A stretch of 64,000 nucleotides of DNA from Mytilus edulis. Its lineage: Eukaryota; Mollusca; Bivalvia; Mytilida; Mytilidae. Shown here piece after piece: positions 50,284-61,600 of the stretch. Position 1 is the first letter of the stretch. Each line of letters opens with the position of its first letter. The stretch spans positions 38,554,733 through 38,618,732 of the forward strand of contig NC_092351.1 of assembly GCF_963676685.1 (NCBI RefSeq), written 5' to 3'. The notes under the pieces were generated by a model, which had not been told where the DNA came from, ran no database searches, and was given only the letters and a program-made list of their open reading frames with translations. Made by a program: the position numbers and the translations under genes.

Positions 50284-52737
50284 TATTACTGTGCTTATCC
50301 AGTGACCTTTGGGGTATCACAATAGCAATGGCTCAAACTGTTCACCAAATTGCAGTTAGATTTCTTCTCCAACTAACTGGTCAACTGGTAAAAATATTTT
50401 AGCAGATTGCTCAAGTGAATTGTTGTTAGTATGAAGTGAGTGCTTTAAATTCAAAAGTAATACTTACCATCAAGATCCAGTTAGTTGACAAGGATTTTGA
50501 CAAGGAAACTTCAATCATAAATAGATTTAATAAATAAATAGTTTAAAACATTGTTTTGTAAGTCTATAATTTATAGCTCCGTTTTCATACAACAGGTTAG
50601 TGCATAATTGTAATTTCGAATTTTTTTTCTAAAGCAATTACTTATCTGCTACCATTAAAGGGAAAACATTTACCTTACTGAAAATCAGCAAAATGTTGTC
50701 ACAATTTTTGTCTGACAAATATCAACTTCCCTCATTTAATTTGTTTGTAACATTACTTTTATGATTATTAAACTTTTATCCTCTGTTTTGAACAGAACAA
50801 TGACATTTATTTTTAAGATGATTAAAATTTTGAAATAAAAACTGTTAAAAACCTATTATTGAACACATTCAAAGTTCTATAAATCATACAAATTCCCCTG
50901 TAAATTAAGAAAGTATCACCAGTCCAGTAGTCAGTAATTTTATTTTGACATGAATTTTTATTGATATGGTAAAATTATAGATTAACAGCTGTTTTGCCAA
51001 ACTTTGCATTGTTCAAAGTACTAAGGATTCTCTACCATGGCGCACAAGATAACTTATAAGCAGTATTTGGCAAAACCTTTGTAATTTGTGTCCTAAATGC
51101 CCTTCAACTTCCTCCTAATTTGGCAATTCATTTTTTTTTTATTCAAGTCGTATTGATGATTTTTTTGTAGGCAAAACCAGAAGCCTGGTATCATTGATTA
51201 ATTTTTAGTGCACAATAACTCAATAAAAATTATTTCCCTTTAATGCCAGCAGATCAGTAATTTGTATAGAAAATATTATACGAATCATAATTACACAATA
51301 ACTTTGTCTTAGAAGACAAAGCTATAAAACAATGGTTTGAACTATTTATTTATAAAATCTATTTATGATAGAAGTTTCCTTGTCAAAATTAGACCTTCTT
51401 ATTCAGTGACTCATACTATAGCAAGTCATTTTTGTTTGTTTGAAAAGAATGACAAAGATATCAACTAACTGGATCTTGATGGTAAGTATTACTTTTGATT
51501 TTAAAGCACTCACTTCATACTAACAACATTTCAAGATTTTTCAAGATTTAATTGATAACGCTCAGACACATAAATGTGTAACATGAGGTCAAAGTATAAT
51601 ACATAAACAATTGAATGACGAAATGAGCATGCAGTACTATCTAAACACATAGAAATACAATTGTAGATATTTTAGAATAAACAAGCAATTTTCTTAATAA
51701 AAAATGACAATCGTTTGTAGACTTCTATATTACATATGGACAATAATCCTTCCATTTTAATATATTGCGGATAAATAGTATAATATTTAGGTAAGTATTT
51801 GTTTCTATAATTAACAATAGAATCATGTTGACATACAAATAAAACGTGAAATTCATCACCAATAAATTTATGACATAAAGTACATATTCTCTCTGGTCTA
51901 GGTATATTTTGCCAACGGCCTGTCTCGATTGGAATACGTAAGTTCGATGTCCACCCCCTATTCTGTTCAGATAGTCTGATCAGATATTTTTCTAATCCAA
52001 AGTCCTTTTTAAATGTCCCATACAATTGTCCCCGGGATGAATTTTCTATATCGCCAAACCATGAGGTAATAAACTGATCACTCAATATACGATCGAGATA
52101 ATTTTTATCACAAAAGCAAATTTGGTTCATGAAAATATATCCTAGACCAGTGTTGTTAAATATTGATTCGACAGAATCAATCCATTTGAAAACATAATGA
52201 CCATGATTCTTCAATGATAACATCAGCCTGTACAAAGAACTACTGAGTTTACTGCTATTGTTTACAACTTTACACCAATACGAAATCATTCTACATTTAA
52301 CTCGAATGTGTAGAGGAAATCTTCCCAATTCTCCATACACCATAAAATTGGGTGTAGTATTTCGAACTTTTAAAATTCTTTTGCAAAATTCCAAATGCAT
52401 CTGTTCAATAATTTTCAAATTCTCGAAACCCCAAACTTCAGAACCATATAAAAGAATGGGTTCTATCATGGAATCAAATAATTTCAGTTGCAAATCTATA
52501 GAAATGTTTTCGTTTTTAACAATTCTATGTATAAAATGCATCGATTTATGTGCTTGATCAATAAGTTTCTTTTTGGTATCTAAAAAAGTACCGTTATATT
52601 TCACTTGGGCAGTCTGCTAAAATATTTTACCAGTTGATCAGTTTGTGGGAGAAGAAATCAAACTGCAATTTGGTAAACTGTTTTAGCCATTGCTATTGTG
52701 ATACACGAAAGGTCACTGGATAAGCACTGTAATAGTC
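50284..52737. mobile_element. Inverted-repeat element split by a LINE
   Basis: The left arm (50284-50676) pairs with a right arm in two pieces (51225-51530 and 52605-52737). Shared blocks include tgcttatccagtgacctt, tatcacaatagcaatggct, gtatgaagtgagtgcttta and ttaccatcaagatccagtta. The right arm is continuous with the left once 51531-52604 is removed, which dates the LINE after the element. The left arm lacks ~70 bases present in the right. The spacer holds an inverted bivalve repeat (50905-51190). No transposase is seen. Confidence 0.75.
51531..52604 (-). mobile_element. 5'-truncated LINE (non-LTR retrotransposon) fragment
   Basis: An open frame of about 310 codons (52604 down to 51672) encodes the region after the reverse-transcriptase core, with PILLYGSEVWG, YGELGRFPLHIR and a Cys/His motif, CTLCHKFIGDEFHVLFVC, near the end. 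This arrangement is typical of the C-terminus of non-LTR retrotransposon ORF2. The clade is not assigned. The listed first codon is GTG, not ATG, so this is an interrupted frame. The element's 3' tail is a tandem AATCTTGAAA repeat (51536-51556), then host arm sequence. Endonuclease and RT core are missing. Confidence 0.85.
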
Positions 52738-53030
52738 TTTGAAGGCCTCGTGAAGATTAACATGTTATTCTCAAATATTTTTTCTTCGTTAAAAAAAGAA
52801 TTTTATTTCTTATTATCATTATTCATTTATTTATTGATTCTCCTCTGTCCTTGTTATTTTCTCCATGAACAAATTAAACTGTATGCCTTTACATAATTAA
52901 AATTGTGTTTTTATCGTAATAAAAACTATTAAATATAAGTGCCTATAAATAACAACATATGCCAAACAAATATATTTGAATGTTGATTAATTAGTACAAT
53001 TATTCACAAATAAAATTATTATGTTATACA

Positions 53031-53183
53031 TAATGCATATTTTAAGTTTTTTCTTGTCGTAGAACACACCGAGGGGTGACAGGATTGATCAAATGAAAGA
53101 CCGACCGTAGGGAGGTCTTTCTTTGAGCAATCCTGACACCCCGAGGTGTGTTCTGCGACAAGAAAAACTTTAAAATATGCATT
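53031..53183. repeat. 152-base near-perfect hairpin
   Basis: The left arm (53031-53089, taatgcatattttaag...) and right arm (53128-53183, ...ctttaaaatatgcatta) are inverted complements. Both contain agaacacacc/ggtgtgttct and cggggtgtcaggattg-like blocks. The loop region forms a second small hairpin, gaaagacc...ggtctttc. Likely a fold-back MITE. Confidence 0.9.
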
Positions 53184-53239
53184 ATCTGACTTATATACCG
53201 TCAAAAAAATATTATTTTTGATGAAGATTTGCAAAATTT

Positions 53240-54212
53240 AATATTCTTTTTTACCGACAACACTAAAGTGGGATATTCCTTTCTAATGCGTTCAGGTTTT
53301 AATACGCCCTACGGCTCAGGTAGAATGTGAAATACAACTCTCTAATTAATCTAGATATAAAACTTTTAAAATTTATTATGCATACAAAATAGAAATATTA
53401 CTCTAACTGCATGAAGTAAGACACAAATGTATTGTTACAATCTGATAACGGTGTATGACAAATACAAGACACATTGTAAGTAATTTATTGTACCACTTAG
53501 ATTATGGAAAAAGGGGGAGGGCGTATGTTTTTAATGGTGTTTTTTTCTATTTGTAATGTCATTTCTATCGCGGAAAAGTGGTTATTTTTTCTAACAATTT
53601 TAATTGAATCGAATGAAAAATTCAGAAAGATTGTCTTTTGAATAGCAATACATTTTTATCAAAGTATGATTTCCTATTCAGTGTGTATCGTCCTGAACAT
53701 GCTTGAAATATTTGCCACTAGACGTTAAGCAAGCAACCAAAAATCAATCAACCTATTCAGTGTGACTCAATAAGATTTTCAAAATCTTACACACGATTAT
53801 GTTAAATCTGGCTTATTTTTATTAAAGTCTACATTAAAATTCATCTCACATATATGATAATGTTTCTTTATTGTGACGATAAATTAACAAAACTTCACGT
53901 TATTTGTTTCTAAAATTAAAATGCGGACAATGACGGTTTCTTTTACACCTATCATCGATTGAACTTTAAAAAATAAATTTCCAAATCGGCAACAAAAAAC
54001 TATCAGACGAATAAAATTTTGAAGTAAATTATAGATTGCATTTTTATATAGGAAAATAATGACCTCACACAGGTCATTATTTTGTGCCTTGGAGCATATT
54101 TCATTGAAACATGGTATCGTCCTGGTTGATTCTGAAAAAGAATGACCTATCGTTCTGAAAGAAAATAACTCTATATAGGTATATAATTGCCAATAACATG
54201 TGTGTGAGCGTT
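53240..54212. other. Non-coding stretch upstream of the HEPN gene
   Basis: No gene or clear element found, apart from a fragment of the 17389-type repeat immediately downstream (54213-54275, gacctaggacagtggtgtat). Confidence 0.45.
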
Positions 54213-54526
54213 CAACCACCCCTATGACCTAGGACAGTGGTGTATCAGCACAACATATAAGATTGAACTTTCAAATCAATGTTCCCTTTCTGATTCAAAT
54301 ACTTTCCAATATGTGCCCGATAATCACCCCTACCTACCTTTCCCCTTTTTGCCAAGCCTTTCACACTTTCTTCCAAAAACCTTTCTTTTTTTCTTTCATT
54401 TTATTGAACTGAATAGTCTTTAATAATGAACTACAAACATTTTTTTTTAGGTATAAAGAAATGTTTCTCCAGTGAGTATTCAACAAACAGCGGTGATATC
54501 TCATACAAATAACATAACAAAGAGGT

Positions 54527-55181
54527 ATGGCTTCAGCTACAGTTCACGCTAATAGAAAAACAAATTATGCTAGAATCGGCCAAGCTGCTCAAAATGAACT
54601 TCCAAATATTTTACGCGAGCTTCTCCTTATCAAAGAACCTCCAAATTTATTGCAAAGCCACGTGATGCAAAACGATGATCTCAAAAGAAGATTAAGAGAT
54701 GGAGATAAGTTGAAAATACAGCAGGTTGCCAATAATAATGGATATAACGGGTTTGATATACCTTTAATGTACACATTGATCCGAAATTTGAAATTAGTTC
54801 CTCAACCAACACAAGGATGGGACAAGAATGATCCTACTCCGGTTGAATTGACAGTTGGTGATGATGTAGAACGCATAAGACGATTACGAAATGAAATATT
54901 ACATCGCGGAGATGCAGACGTACATAAAGACGTATTATCAGTTTATATGTGCAGATTTAAGGAAATAGCAGGTAGACTTGAGACATATCTCGGCAAACGG
55001 AAAGATGAGTTTGTATCACAGATAGAAAGTCTAGAGACTTGTTGTATGGATATTGAAACAGAACGAACGTACCTTGATAACTTGAAGGAATTAATTAGTA
55101 AAGAAGTTCAACTGAAAGGCGAAGTAGCTGATGTTCAGAGCGATATTCGCCATCTACGAAGAGATTTTGAAGTTGAAATAT
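54527..55181 (+). CDS. HEPN gene exon 1 (HEPN domain and coiled coil)
   Basis: ATG at 54527 to the donor TAT|GTAAGT (55181/55182). It holds the complete HEPN-like region and most of the coiled coil. The frame would run on to 55300 without splicing, but that extension is hydrophobic and AT-rich, unlike the exon. Confidence 0.8.
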
Positions 55182-56659
55182 GTAAGTGTTCAGGACATTT
55201 CAGTTTTTTTGTTTTTTGTTTAATAATAAAATTGAAAATGGAAATGGGAAATATGCCAAAGAGACAACAACTCGACCAAAGAGTAGACAACATGTTTTGA
55301 GAATGTTACTCACGCTTCAGGACACCTTGAATGTAATCCTGTTCTATATGGATTTTAGATTTATCAAAATGTTCAAGCTTAAAGTCATTGCATTATGCCA
55401 TCTCTCCCAAACTATGAAGTAAAAAGAGAAATGCAAAACTCTCAAGTCAAAATAATAAGACGAATTTTAATCATTGATAATTTAATAAAAAGAAACAAAT
55501 ATAAACACCAATACAATTTTAGTAGTATTGATAAGTGTGTATCATTTATTTATTTATGTATCATATTTGTTTGTTTGTCTGTTCATTTTAGTATTGATTT
55601 ATTTAAAGTGGTGTAAACATATGGTCAAAACTCTGGTAATTGTTTAATTAAATACATAAAAAAACAAGGATATTTACGGGTTTCAATAGTTATCAAAAGT
55701 ACCAGAATTATAATTCAGTACGCCATACGCGCGCTTCTTCTACACAAGACTCATCAGTGACGCTCAGAACAAAATAGTTGTAAAGCCAAAAAAGTACAAA
55801 GTTGAAGAGCATAGAGGACCAAAAAATCCAAAAGTTGTGCCACATACGCCTAAGGTAATCTATGCCTGGAATAAGAAAATCCTTAGATTTTCGAAAAAAA
55901 AAGTTTTTTTCAACAGGAAATTTATAAAAATGACCATAGAATTGATATTCACCGGCGTGCTGACAACTTGGCTGGTGCAATTAAGCTACCTATTTTAATA
56001 AAATCTTTTTTTTTATTTTTAACCATGCTGTATATACGTTGCTTTTGTTGTCCTTCATTTTGCCGATATTATTACAATATTACAGAACTATATACTAGTA
56101 ACTACTCGCAAAAACATACCTTTAGATTATGCTGTTTTATTGTTTAAGATTGACACCAATGAATTGTTACCAGTACATGTTATAAGCTTGTTTTGTATCA
56201 CTGTTCTTACATTAAGGATGCAAATTCAATTCGTCAATTGTTGTTTTAGTGGACAAAAAGAAACTAAAGAAGAAAAGTTACATACGAAGGGAAACAATTA
56301 AATGGAAACAAGGAAGCTTTTTTGGAATAGGAGGCGACAAATCTCAATGTTATCAACTATACAACTATGAAATGCACTCTGGAGAAATGATCCCAGTATA
56401 TATTCAGGATGGTTATGATATCCCAGAGACTTTAAACATTGATGATGGCAAGCTTCAATTTGGCATTAACAAGGGGATCTTATTCATTGTTTATCATGAC
56501 AAAAATTTGACACCTTACCAGCACAGGTTTATACAGAATGAGATTCAGAAAAAAACTTATGCTACAAACGAATCCTTAAAAGCTCTGACAAGCGGTAAAA
56601 TAGATTTTTCCTGGATAGTAGGGGACTATTTGCGTGATTTCAAAAATTTCTTTATTTAA
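54527..56659 (+). CDS. DZIP3-type HEPN domain protein (two exons, 354 aa)
   Basis: Exons 54527-55181 and 56250-56659 join in phase (T|TG, Leu219) across GT/AG sites, giving 1065 bases. A TAA at 54515-54517 is in frame upstream. A likely acceptor (tttttttAG, 54450) suggests a 5' untranslated exon further up. Residues ~15-170 match the HEPN domain of DZIP3/hRUL138-like proteins: GFDIPLMYTLIRNL, a GW..NDPTP segment and RIRRLRNEILHRGD, whose R121-x4-H126 is the HEPN R-x4-6-H signature. Residues ~175-235 look like a coiled coil. Exon 2 begins with a basic run (KKKLKKKS), then ~115 residues I do not recognise. HEPN proteins of this type are numerous in molluscs, often fused to death-fold, TPR or NTPase modules. 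This one lacks these. Whether it has RNase activity is unknown. There is no RING finger, so it is not a complete DZIP3 ligase. Confidence 0.8.
55686..55985 (+). repeat. Dispersed bivalve repeat in the HEPN gene intron
   Basis: Shares atagttatcaaaagtaccag, actcatcagtgacgctcag, gttgaagagcatagaggacc and ctaaggtaatctatgcctgg with the copy at 44885-45125, and extends further downstream (gaaatttataaaaatgacca). Confidence 0.75.
56250..56659 (+). CDS. HEPN gene exon 2 (unrecognised C-terminal region)
   Basis: The acceptor is gttgttttAG (56249). It encodes a basic patch and then a compact region with alternating hydrophobics (IPVYIQDGYDIPETL, GILFIVYHDKNLTPYQ). It ends in TAA at 56657-56659. No known domain recognised. 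Confidence 0.75.
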
Positions 56660-58836
56660 TTACTCGTATTCGTTTGCACTGTTACTAAATTACACCTTAT
56701 TAATTGACACCACCAGCTATGTTATAATTTAATAATGCTATATATTTGTTATGTATGTATAGTTGTTTTGTCTAAATCTATATCTGCATTTATGTTCCTC
56801 ATATATGGTTACTTGTACAAATATAATCCCACAGAAAACAATCATTGTGACCTGTAATGAATGCTGTTAGTAAGGCATATACTAGTAATACAGATAAACG
56901 ATGAGAAAAAAACACTTCCCAATTTAGTTCGACGCTCATCTAAGGAGAAATTTTATAAAAATGTATTGTTTCAAACACTTCCTTCATAATACTGCAGACA
57001 GTGCTACGTCTTTAAGAATTATGGTATCGTACTCTTATTGACTATGATCATGTATAGGTCTAAGAATATCCATGTATACTTCTTTCTTCTAAAATACGAC
57101 ACACAAAAAACTATTTATCCACCACATTTTAAATGTTCACTCATTAAATGTAATTCGTCAAGTGACTGATAATTTTTCATTTTCCCTTTAGGTTCTGAAA
57201 TTTTTCCCGACGTTGCAAATTGGTGACATTGATCCATGTGTAAATCTCATGTTCTGTTGCTTTAAGTTAAGATCCTTTGTAGCATGTAAACAGTGAAATA
57301 GTGACACGGAATAAGGATACTTTGATTTGAAGTGATGTACAGGCATCAAATTCAATATAAAAAGGGTATCACATTTTCTATCAATTTTGTTATCAAGTAT
57401 TATGTCATAAATAATTATGATAATGGTGTGATGTAAAAAAAAATTAATAATGATGAAATACTATTTATTTTTCCGGCTGAAAACAATTAAAAAGGAACTT
57501 TTTAAGGCAGTTTTCAAAAATTAATTTATTCGAAAATTTTCTAAATAAGAAAATGACAGTACCAAGTCAGGAATATGACAGTTGTTTTTCTAATTTTTCA
57601 TTAGCCGTGTTTGACCTTATCACTTTTTCATTTGATAAAGGACTTTCCGTGGAGTTCAGCTTTATTGTCATTTATACTTTTAACATGTTTAAATGGTGTC
57701 AGTCAGAGGTAATCATTGGTAATTCTCGGGCTCTGTTGCATTTTGTTTACATCCAGTTTAATATTATAAACAGTGAGATATGGGCCTGAATTAAGGACAT
57801 TTAAACGAGACACATGACATGTTAAGGGATGTATAAGCATCTAGATGAATTAAAAAAAATGGGTATTAATATTTTTTGTCAAGTATGTTATTAAGTACCA
57901 TATACCATTTTTTTGTTTTTCCGGTGGAAAACAATTAAACAATTGAAATCGAACTTTTAAAGGAAGTTTTCATAAATTGTTTTAGATGTATAAACTGGTG
58001 TGCAATCATGAGAACGGTAATATGTGTGGTACTACATGACACCCATTAGATCATAAGTTTTATGCTTATTTGTAAAAAAAAAATGAGATACCCCGTTAAG
58101 ACAGTAACCCAACGAAACAAATAAATTAAAAATCTGGATGGCGACATACAGTCTTTAACAAAAGACCGTTGACCATTTATACAGTAATCAAAGTCCTCAT
58201 GATTTGTTGTAATTAAAAACTTATCCAAGAACTGCCATCAACCTCAATTTATCCAAATAAATAAACATCCGAACACATCATGTTATCACACAAGACAACC
58301 GCTGACTTGGTTCATTACAGGTCGTTGATATAAAGTACATTAAACTATTTTGTTTCATGTTTCAGCCCTGCTCATTTAATCAGTTCAGAAATAAAAGATA
58401 CACCACGAACATACCATACATTTAGTACCAAAAAAAGAACTAAAACCTTGGAAAAAACACGATATAAATGAAAGCAAAATTACACACAAACATTCAAATA
58501 AATCAATCAAAGTCACCTACAATTTGAGTTGAATGATACATACCTCTTGTTAGCGTTTCTAGTTCTTCTATTTTGAGCTAAACTTCACTGAATATATGTG
58601 TGAAAATTGTACAGTCTATAATAAGGACTGTGATTTTATGTCTGTCTATAAAGGTATCTTTCCATTTGGTTATATAAGTTTTGATTGGCGTAAAAGTTTC
58701 TTTTCTTGTTGATAGTGCATTATTGAGGTACGGTGGTAGCACAATAAATACACTATTGCATATTGTTGCATAATTTAAATAATCTTCATGGAAATGAGAT
58801 GTAAGAATGCTAATACAACTGCATACACAATGGTAT
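56660..58836. other. Gene-free stretch between the HEPN gene and the BEL element
   Basis: AT-rich. Short related blocks recur (aaaggaacttttt..aggcagttttc near 57492 and gaacttttaaaggaagtttt near 57951), suggesting an old local duplication. No gene seen. Confidence 0.4.
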
Positions 58837-58998
58837 TGTTGAGAATAGTTCGAAGTTATAACGTTACGTTTCCCGTATTTACGTTCACATGTTTGTGACG
58901 TTTCTTACACCTTGTATGGGCTTCGCCATTGTAAATAGTATACGCAAAGTAAACACAACGCAAAGTACATATACGACTTATTTAGTTTATTCCACACA
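58837..58998 (+). repeat. BEL element 5' LTR (162 bp)
   Basis: TG...CA ends with an extended GC-rich middle (acgttacgtttcccgt). It matches the 3' LTR base for base by eye. Short for a BEL LTR. Confidence 0.9.
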
Positions 58999-59002
58999 TT
59001 TA

Positions 59003-59015
59003 TGGTGCCGTGACC
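59003..59015 (+). other. Primer-binding site of the BEL element
   Basis: TGGTGCCGTGACC, four bases after the 5' LTR. It starts with TGG, as expected for a site complementary to the CCA end of a tRNA. The tRNA identity is not determined. Confidence 0.7.
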
Positions 59016-59025
59016 ATTGGATAAG

Positions 59026-61332
59026 ATGGACAGCAAGCTAAAAGCAGTTAGAGCTGGTCACAAAAGTGCAGTAAAGAGACTTTTACGGAAAACGGAAGAT
59101 GATTCAAACTTGGACAATGAAGAAAGTGCTGAACTTTTAGAAACATTAATTCAAAAACAGAAAATTATTAGTGCATTGGACGAAGATATTATGAATTCTT
59201 TAAAGGAGGAGGACATCGAGGAAGAAATTCTAAATGCAGATGAGTACAAATTCTTTTTGAACACCAAAATACGACATTTACGGAAAACATTCGCAAACAA
59301 ATTATGTACTGATAATGATATCCCACCGCATGATCACGCATTACCTTCTCACACTTTTGAAAACATTAATCAACACAGTTCTGTTCCGTACACAACACAA
59401 ATGTATTCCGTTCAGCAACCTTACAACCAAAATCACCATTTGCCGAAACTTACACTACCCATGTTTAACGCAGAAATTCTGACTTGGCAAACATTTTGGG
59501 ACTCTTTTGAATCTTCCGTCCATTACAATGTAACACTCACAGACGTACAGAAATTTAGTTATTTAAAATCCCAGCTTGTTAATGATGCTGCAAGAACTAT
59601 TGACGGGTTACCGCTCACAAACTCAAATTACATGGAAGCTATTAAACTTTTAAAGGAGCGTTTCGGACAATCGCATAAGATTACAAATGCTTATATGCAA
59701 GCTATGCTAGAACTTAGAGCACCACAAAACAACCTACTCAGTCTAAGGGGTTATTACGACAAGTTAGAGGCATACATAAGAGGTCTTGAATCGTTAGGCC
59801 GCTCCGGAGAATCGTATGGTGCATTACTTATTCCGATAATACTGAACAAGCTTCCGTCAGAAATACGACAACACTTAGCTCGTGAAAACGGTTCCGATAA
59901 TTGGGAATTGATTGATTTGAGACGTGGAATTTTGAAAGAAATCACTATAATTGAAGCTGGACAACGTTCGTCGTCGTTTATGGATTCAATGCAGCCTACC
60001 ACAATGACCGCATCGTTTTTGACATGCGCTAATAGAAAATGTGAACCGAGTAAAGTAGTTACATTCGATAACCGTGAGAGACAAACACAAAATATTCGAC
60101 AAAAACCTTGCATATTCTGCCAGAATTTACATGACCCTGCAAAATGCCCAAATGTAACAGATCACGATACACGCCTATCAATCGTCAAAGAAAAGAAGTT
60201 ATGTTTTAACTGTTTAGGATCACACCGTTCCGTAGATTGTAAATCGAAATTTCGCTGCCGCCAGTGCCATCAAAAGCACCACACAAGTCTTTGCCATGGA
60301 AATACATGTACTAATGATCAGCAAATGTCAGTTAATGCCGTAGTTGATGATAGCGAAAATACATTGATCGCCGCAAGTTTTCATTCGTCTGAAGAAAAAT
60401 CCCGTTCGAACGTGCTTCTAAAAACTGCCGTTGCACCAGTTGGGGGAAATCGATATGTTGATACGCACATTTTGTTTGATGAAGGAGCACAGCGCTCTTT
60501 TGTTACCGAGGAGTTAGCGTCGAAAATAGATTTAGAAATACTAGGAACAGAAACCATACATTTATCGGCATTTGAAAGTACCGACAGCAAAGTCCGTCAT
60601 TTGTCAAGAGCACGCGTATACGTAGAGTCGATAAATAGAACGAAAATTCCAGTTGAGGTTCTAGTAGTACCGAACATCGCCAGCCCGTTAAGCAATTACA
60701 TCGGTAATGGTATACGAGAATTCAAGTACCTGAAAGGATTACGTTTAGCTCATCCGTTTACAGAAGACAACTCTTCTTTTGAAATCTCCTTGCTCATTGG
60801 AGCTGATTTCTATTGGGATTTCGTAGAGGATACAATATTAAGAGGAAATGGTCCAACCGCCGTAAAGTCAAAACTTGGTTATTTGTTGTCTGGTCCAATT
60901 CCGACGTCTTATCGTCAACAGAGTAATGTAGGTATGTACAACATATTGACATCGCACAAACCAGAGGAGTTGAATTTAGAAAGATTTTGGGAATTAGAGT
61001 CGTTAGGAGAAGATAGCAATACGACAGATGTTGAAACGGTAGACTATATGGAAACAAATCAAAAGTCAGCAATTGAATTCCGAGAAAACAAGTACATAGC
61101 AAAGTTGCCATGGAAACCAGATCACGAACCCTTGCCTACAAACTTCTTCGTTACGAAACGAAGAACAGAAAACGTCATTCGAAAATTAAGTCAAGATCCC
61201 GAAATGCTTAAGGTATATGGACAGATAATCAAGGATCAAGAACGCCGAGGATTTATTGAGAAGGTTAAGGATCCCGATATTAGTAAAGGTATTGTACATT
61301 ATATCCCGCATCATCCCGTCAAGAAGAAATAA
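59026..61332 (+). CDS. BEL/Pao gag-protease polyprotein, truncated at the RT start
   Basis: 768 residues from the first ATG (59026). An in-frame TTG at 59017 overlaps the end of the PBS region and is unlikely to be the start. Residues ~1-100 are charged and helical. Residues ~138-290 are the DUF1759-type gag core (LPKLTLPMFNAEILTWQTFW). Three Cys/His knuckles follow at ~361-421 (CIFCQNLHDPAKC, CFNCLGSHRSVDC, CRQCHQKHHTSLC). A retropepsin-like domain sits near ~483 (LFDEGAQRSFV, with DEG where D-[ST]-G is more usual), then a Pao-type region (LLIGADFYWDFV). The frame ends just after FIEKVKD..IVHYIPHHPV, the first segment of BEL reverse transcriptase. All catalytic RT motifs, RNase H and integrase are absent. 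Confidence 0.9.
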   Translation: MDSKLKAVRAGHKSAVKRLLRKTEDDSNLDNEESAELLETLIQKQKIISALDEDIMNSLKEEDIEEEILNADEYKFFLNTKIRHLRKTFANKLCTDNDIPPHDHALPSHTFENINQHSSVPYTTQMYSVQQPYNQNHHLPKLTLPMFNAEILTWQTFWDSFESSVHYNVTLTDVQKFSYLKSQLVNDAARTIDGLPLTNSNYMEAIKLLKERFGQSHKITNAYMQAMLELRAPQNNLLSLRGYYDKLEAYIRGLESLGRSGESYGALLIPIILNKLPSEIRQHLARENGSDNWELIDLRRGILKEITIIEAGQRSSSFMDSMQPTTMTASFLTCANRKCEPSKVVTFDNRERQTQNIRQKPCIFCQNLHDPAKCPNVTDHDTRLSIVKEKKLCFNCLGSHRSVDCKSKFRCRQCHQKHHTSLCHGNTCTNDQQMSVNAVVDDSENTLIAASFHSSEEKSRSNVLLKTAVAPVGGNRYVDTHILFDEGAQRSFVTEELASKIDLEILGTETIHLSAFESTDSKVRHLSRARVYVESINRTKIPVEVLVVPNIASPLSNYIGNGIREFKYLKGLRLAHPFTEDNSSFEISLLIGADFYWDFVEDTILRGNGPTAVKSKLGYLLSGPIPTSYRQQSNVGMYNILTSHKPEELNLERFWELESLGEDSNTTDVETVDYMETNQKSAIEFRENKYIAKLPWKPDHEPLPTNFFVTKRRTENVIRKLSQDPEMLKVYGQIIKDQERRGFIEKVKDPDISKGIVHYIPHHPVKKK

Positions 61333-61457
61333 ACGAAGTAACACCATTTGATGAATATGTGGAAGAACCAAACAACGAAGAAATACCGACAAGAACAATG
61401 CCCTTGCGGAAGGCATCAATTCGTGCAAAGGAAAGAATAAAATCATGGACTCGTTAA
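61323..61457 (+). pseudogene. Remnant of the BEL pol C-terminus, shifted frame
   Basis: In the -1 frame relative to the gag ORF, 44 codons run to TAA at 61455-61457, ending with a basic segment (RKASIRAKERIKSWTR) typical of the end of BEL integrase-containing polyproteins. It overlaps the gag ORF stop by ten bases. This marks the right edge of the internal deletion. Confidence 0.65.
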
Positions 61458-61600
61458 AGTTTAATTCAGATTCCTATTTTTGTGTTTTGAAGAGACAGTA
61501 ATTCCTGCAAGTGTAAAATTAAATTTCTTTTCTTTATTGATGAACATTTAAAGTAATATTCTATTGTTTTGTACATAAATACACTTTGCGGGCCCCAGTA

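Noticed and set aside
55182..55300. Unspliced extension of HEPN exon 1 to a stop at 55300
   Set aside because: A strong GTAAGT donor and a matching exon 2 explain the locus better, and the extension is hydrophobic and AT-rich.
59017..59025. TTG start adding three residues to the BEL gag ORF
   Set aside because: Not an ATG, and it directly follows the primer-binding site. The in-frame ATG at 59026 is the natural start.
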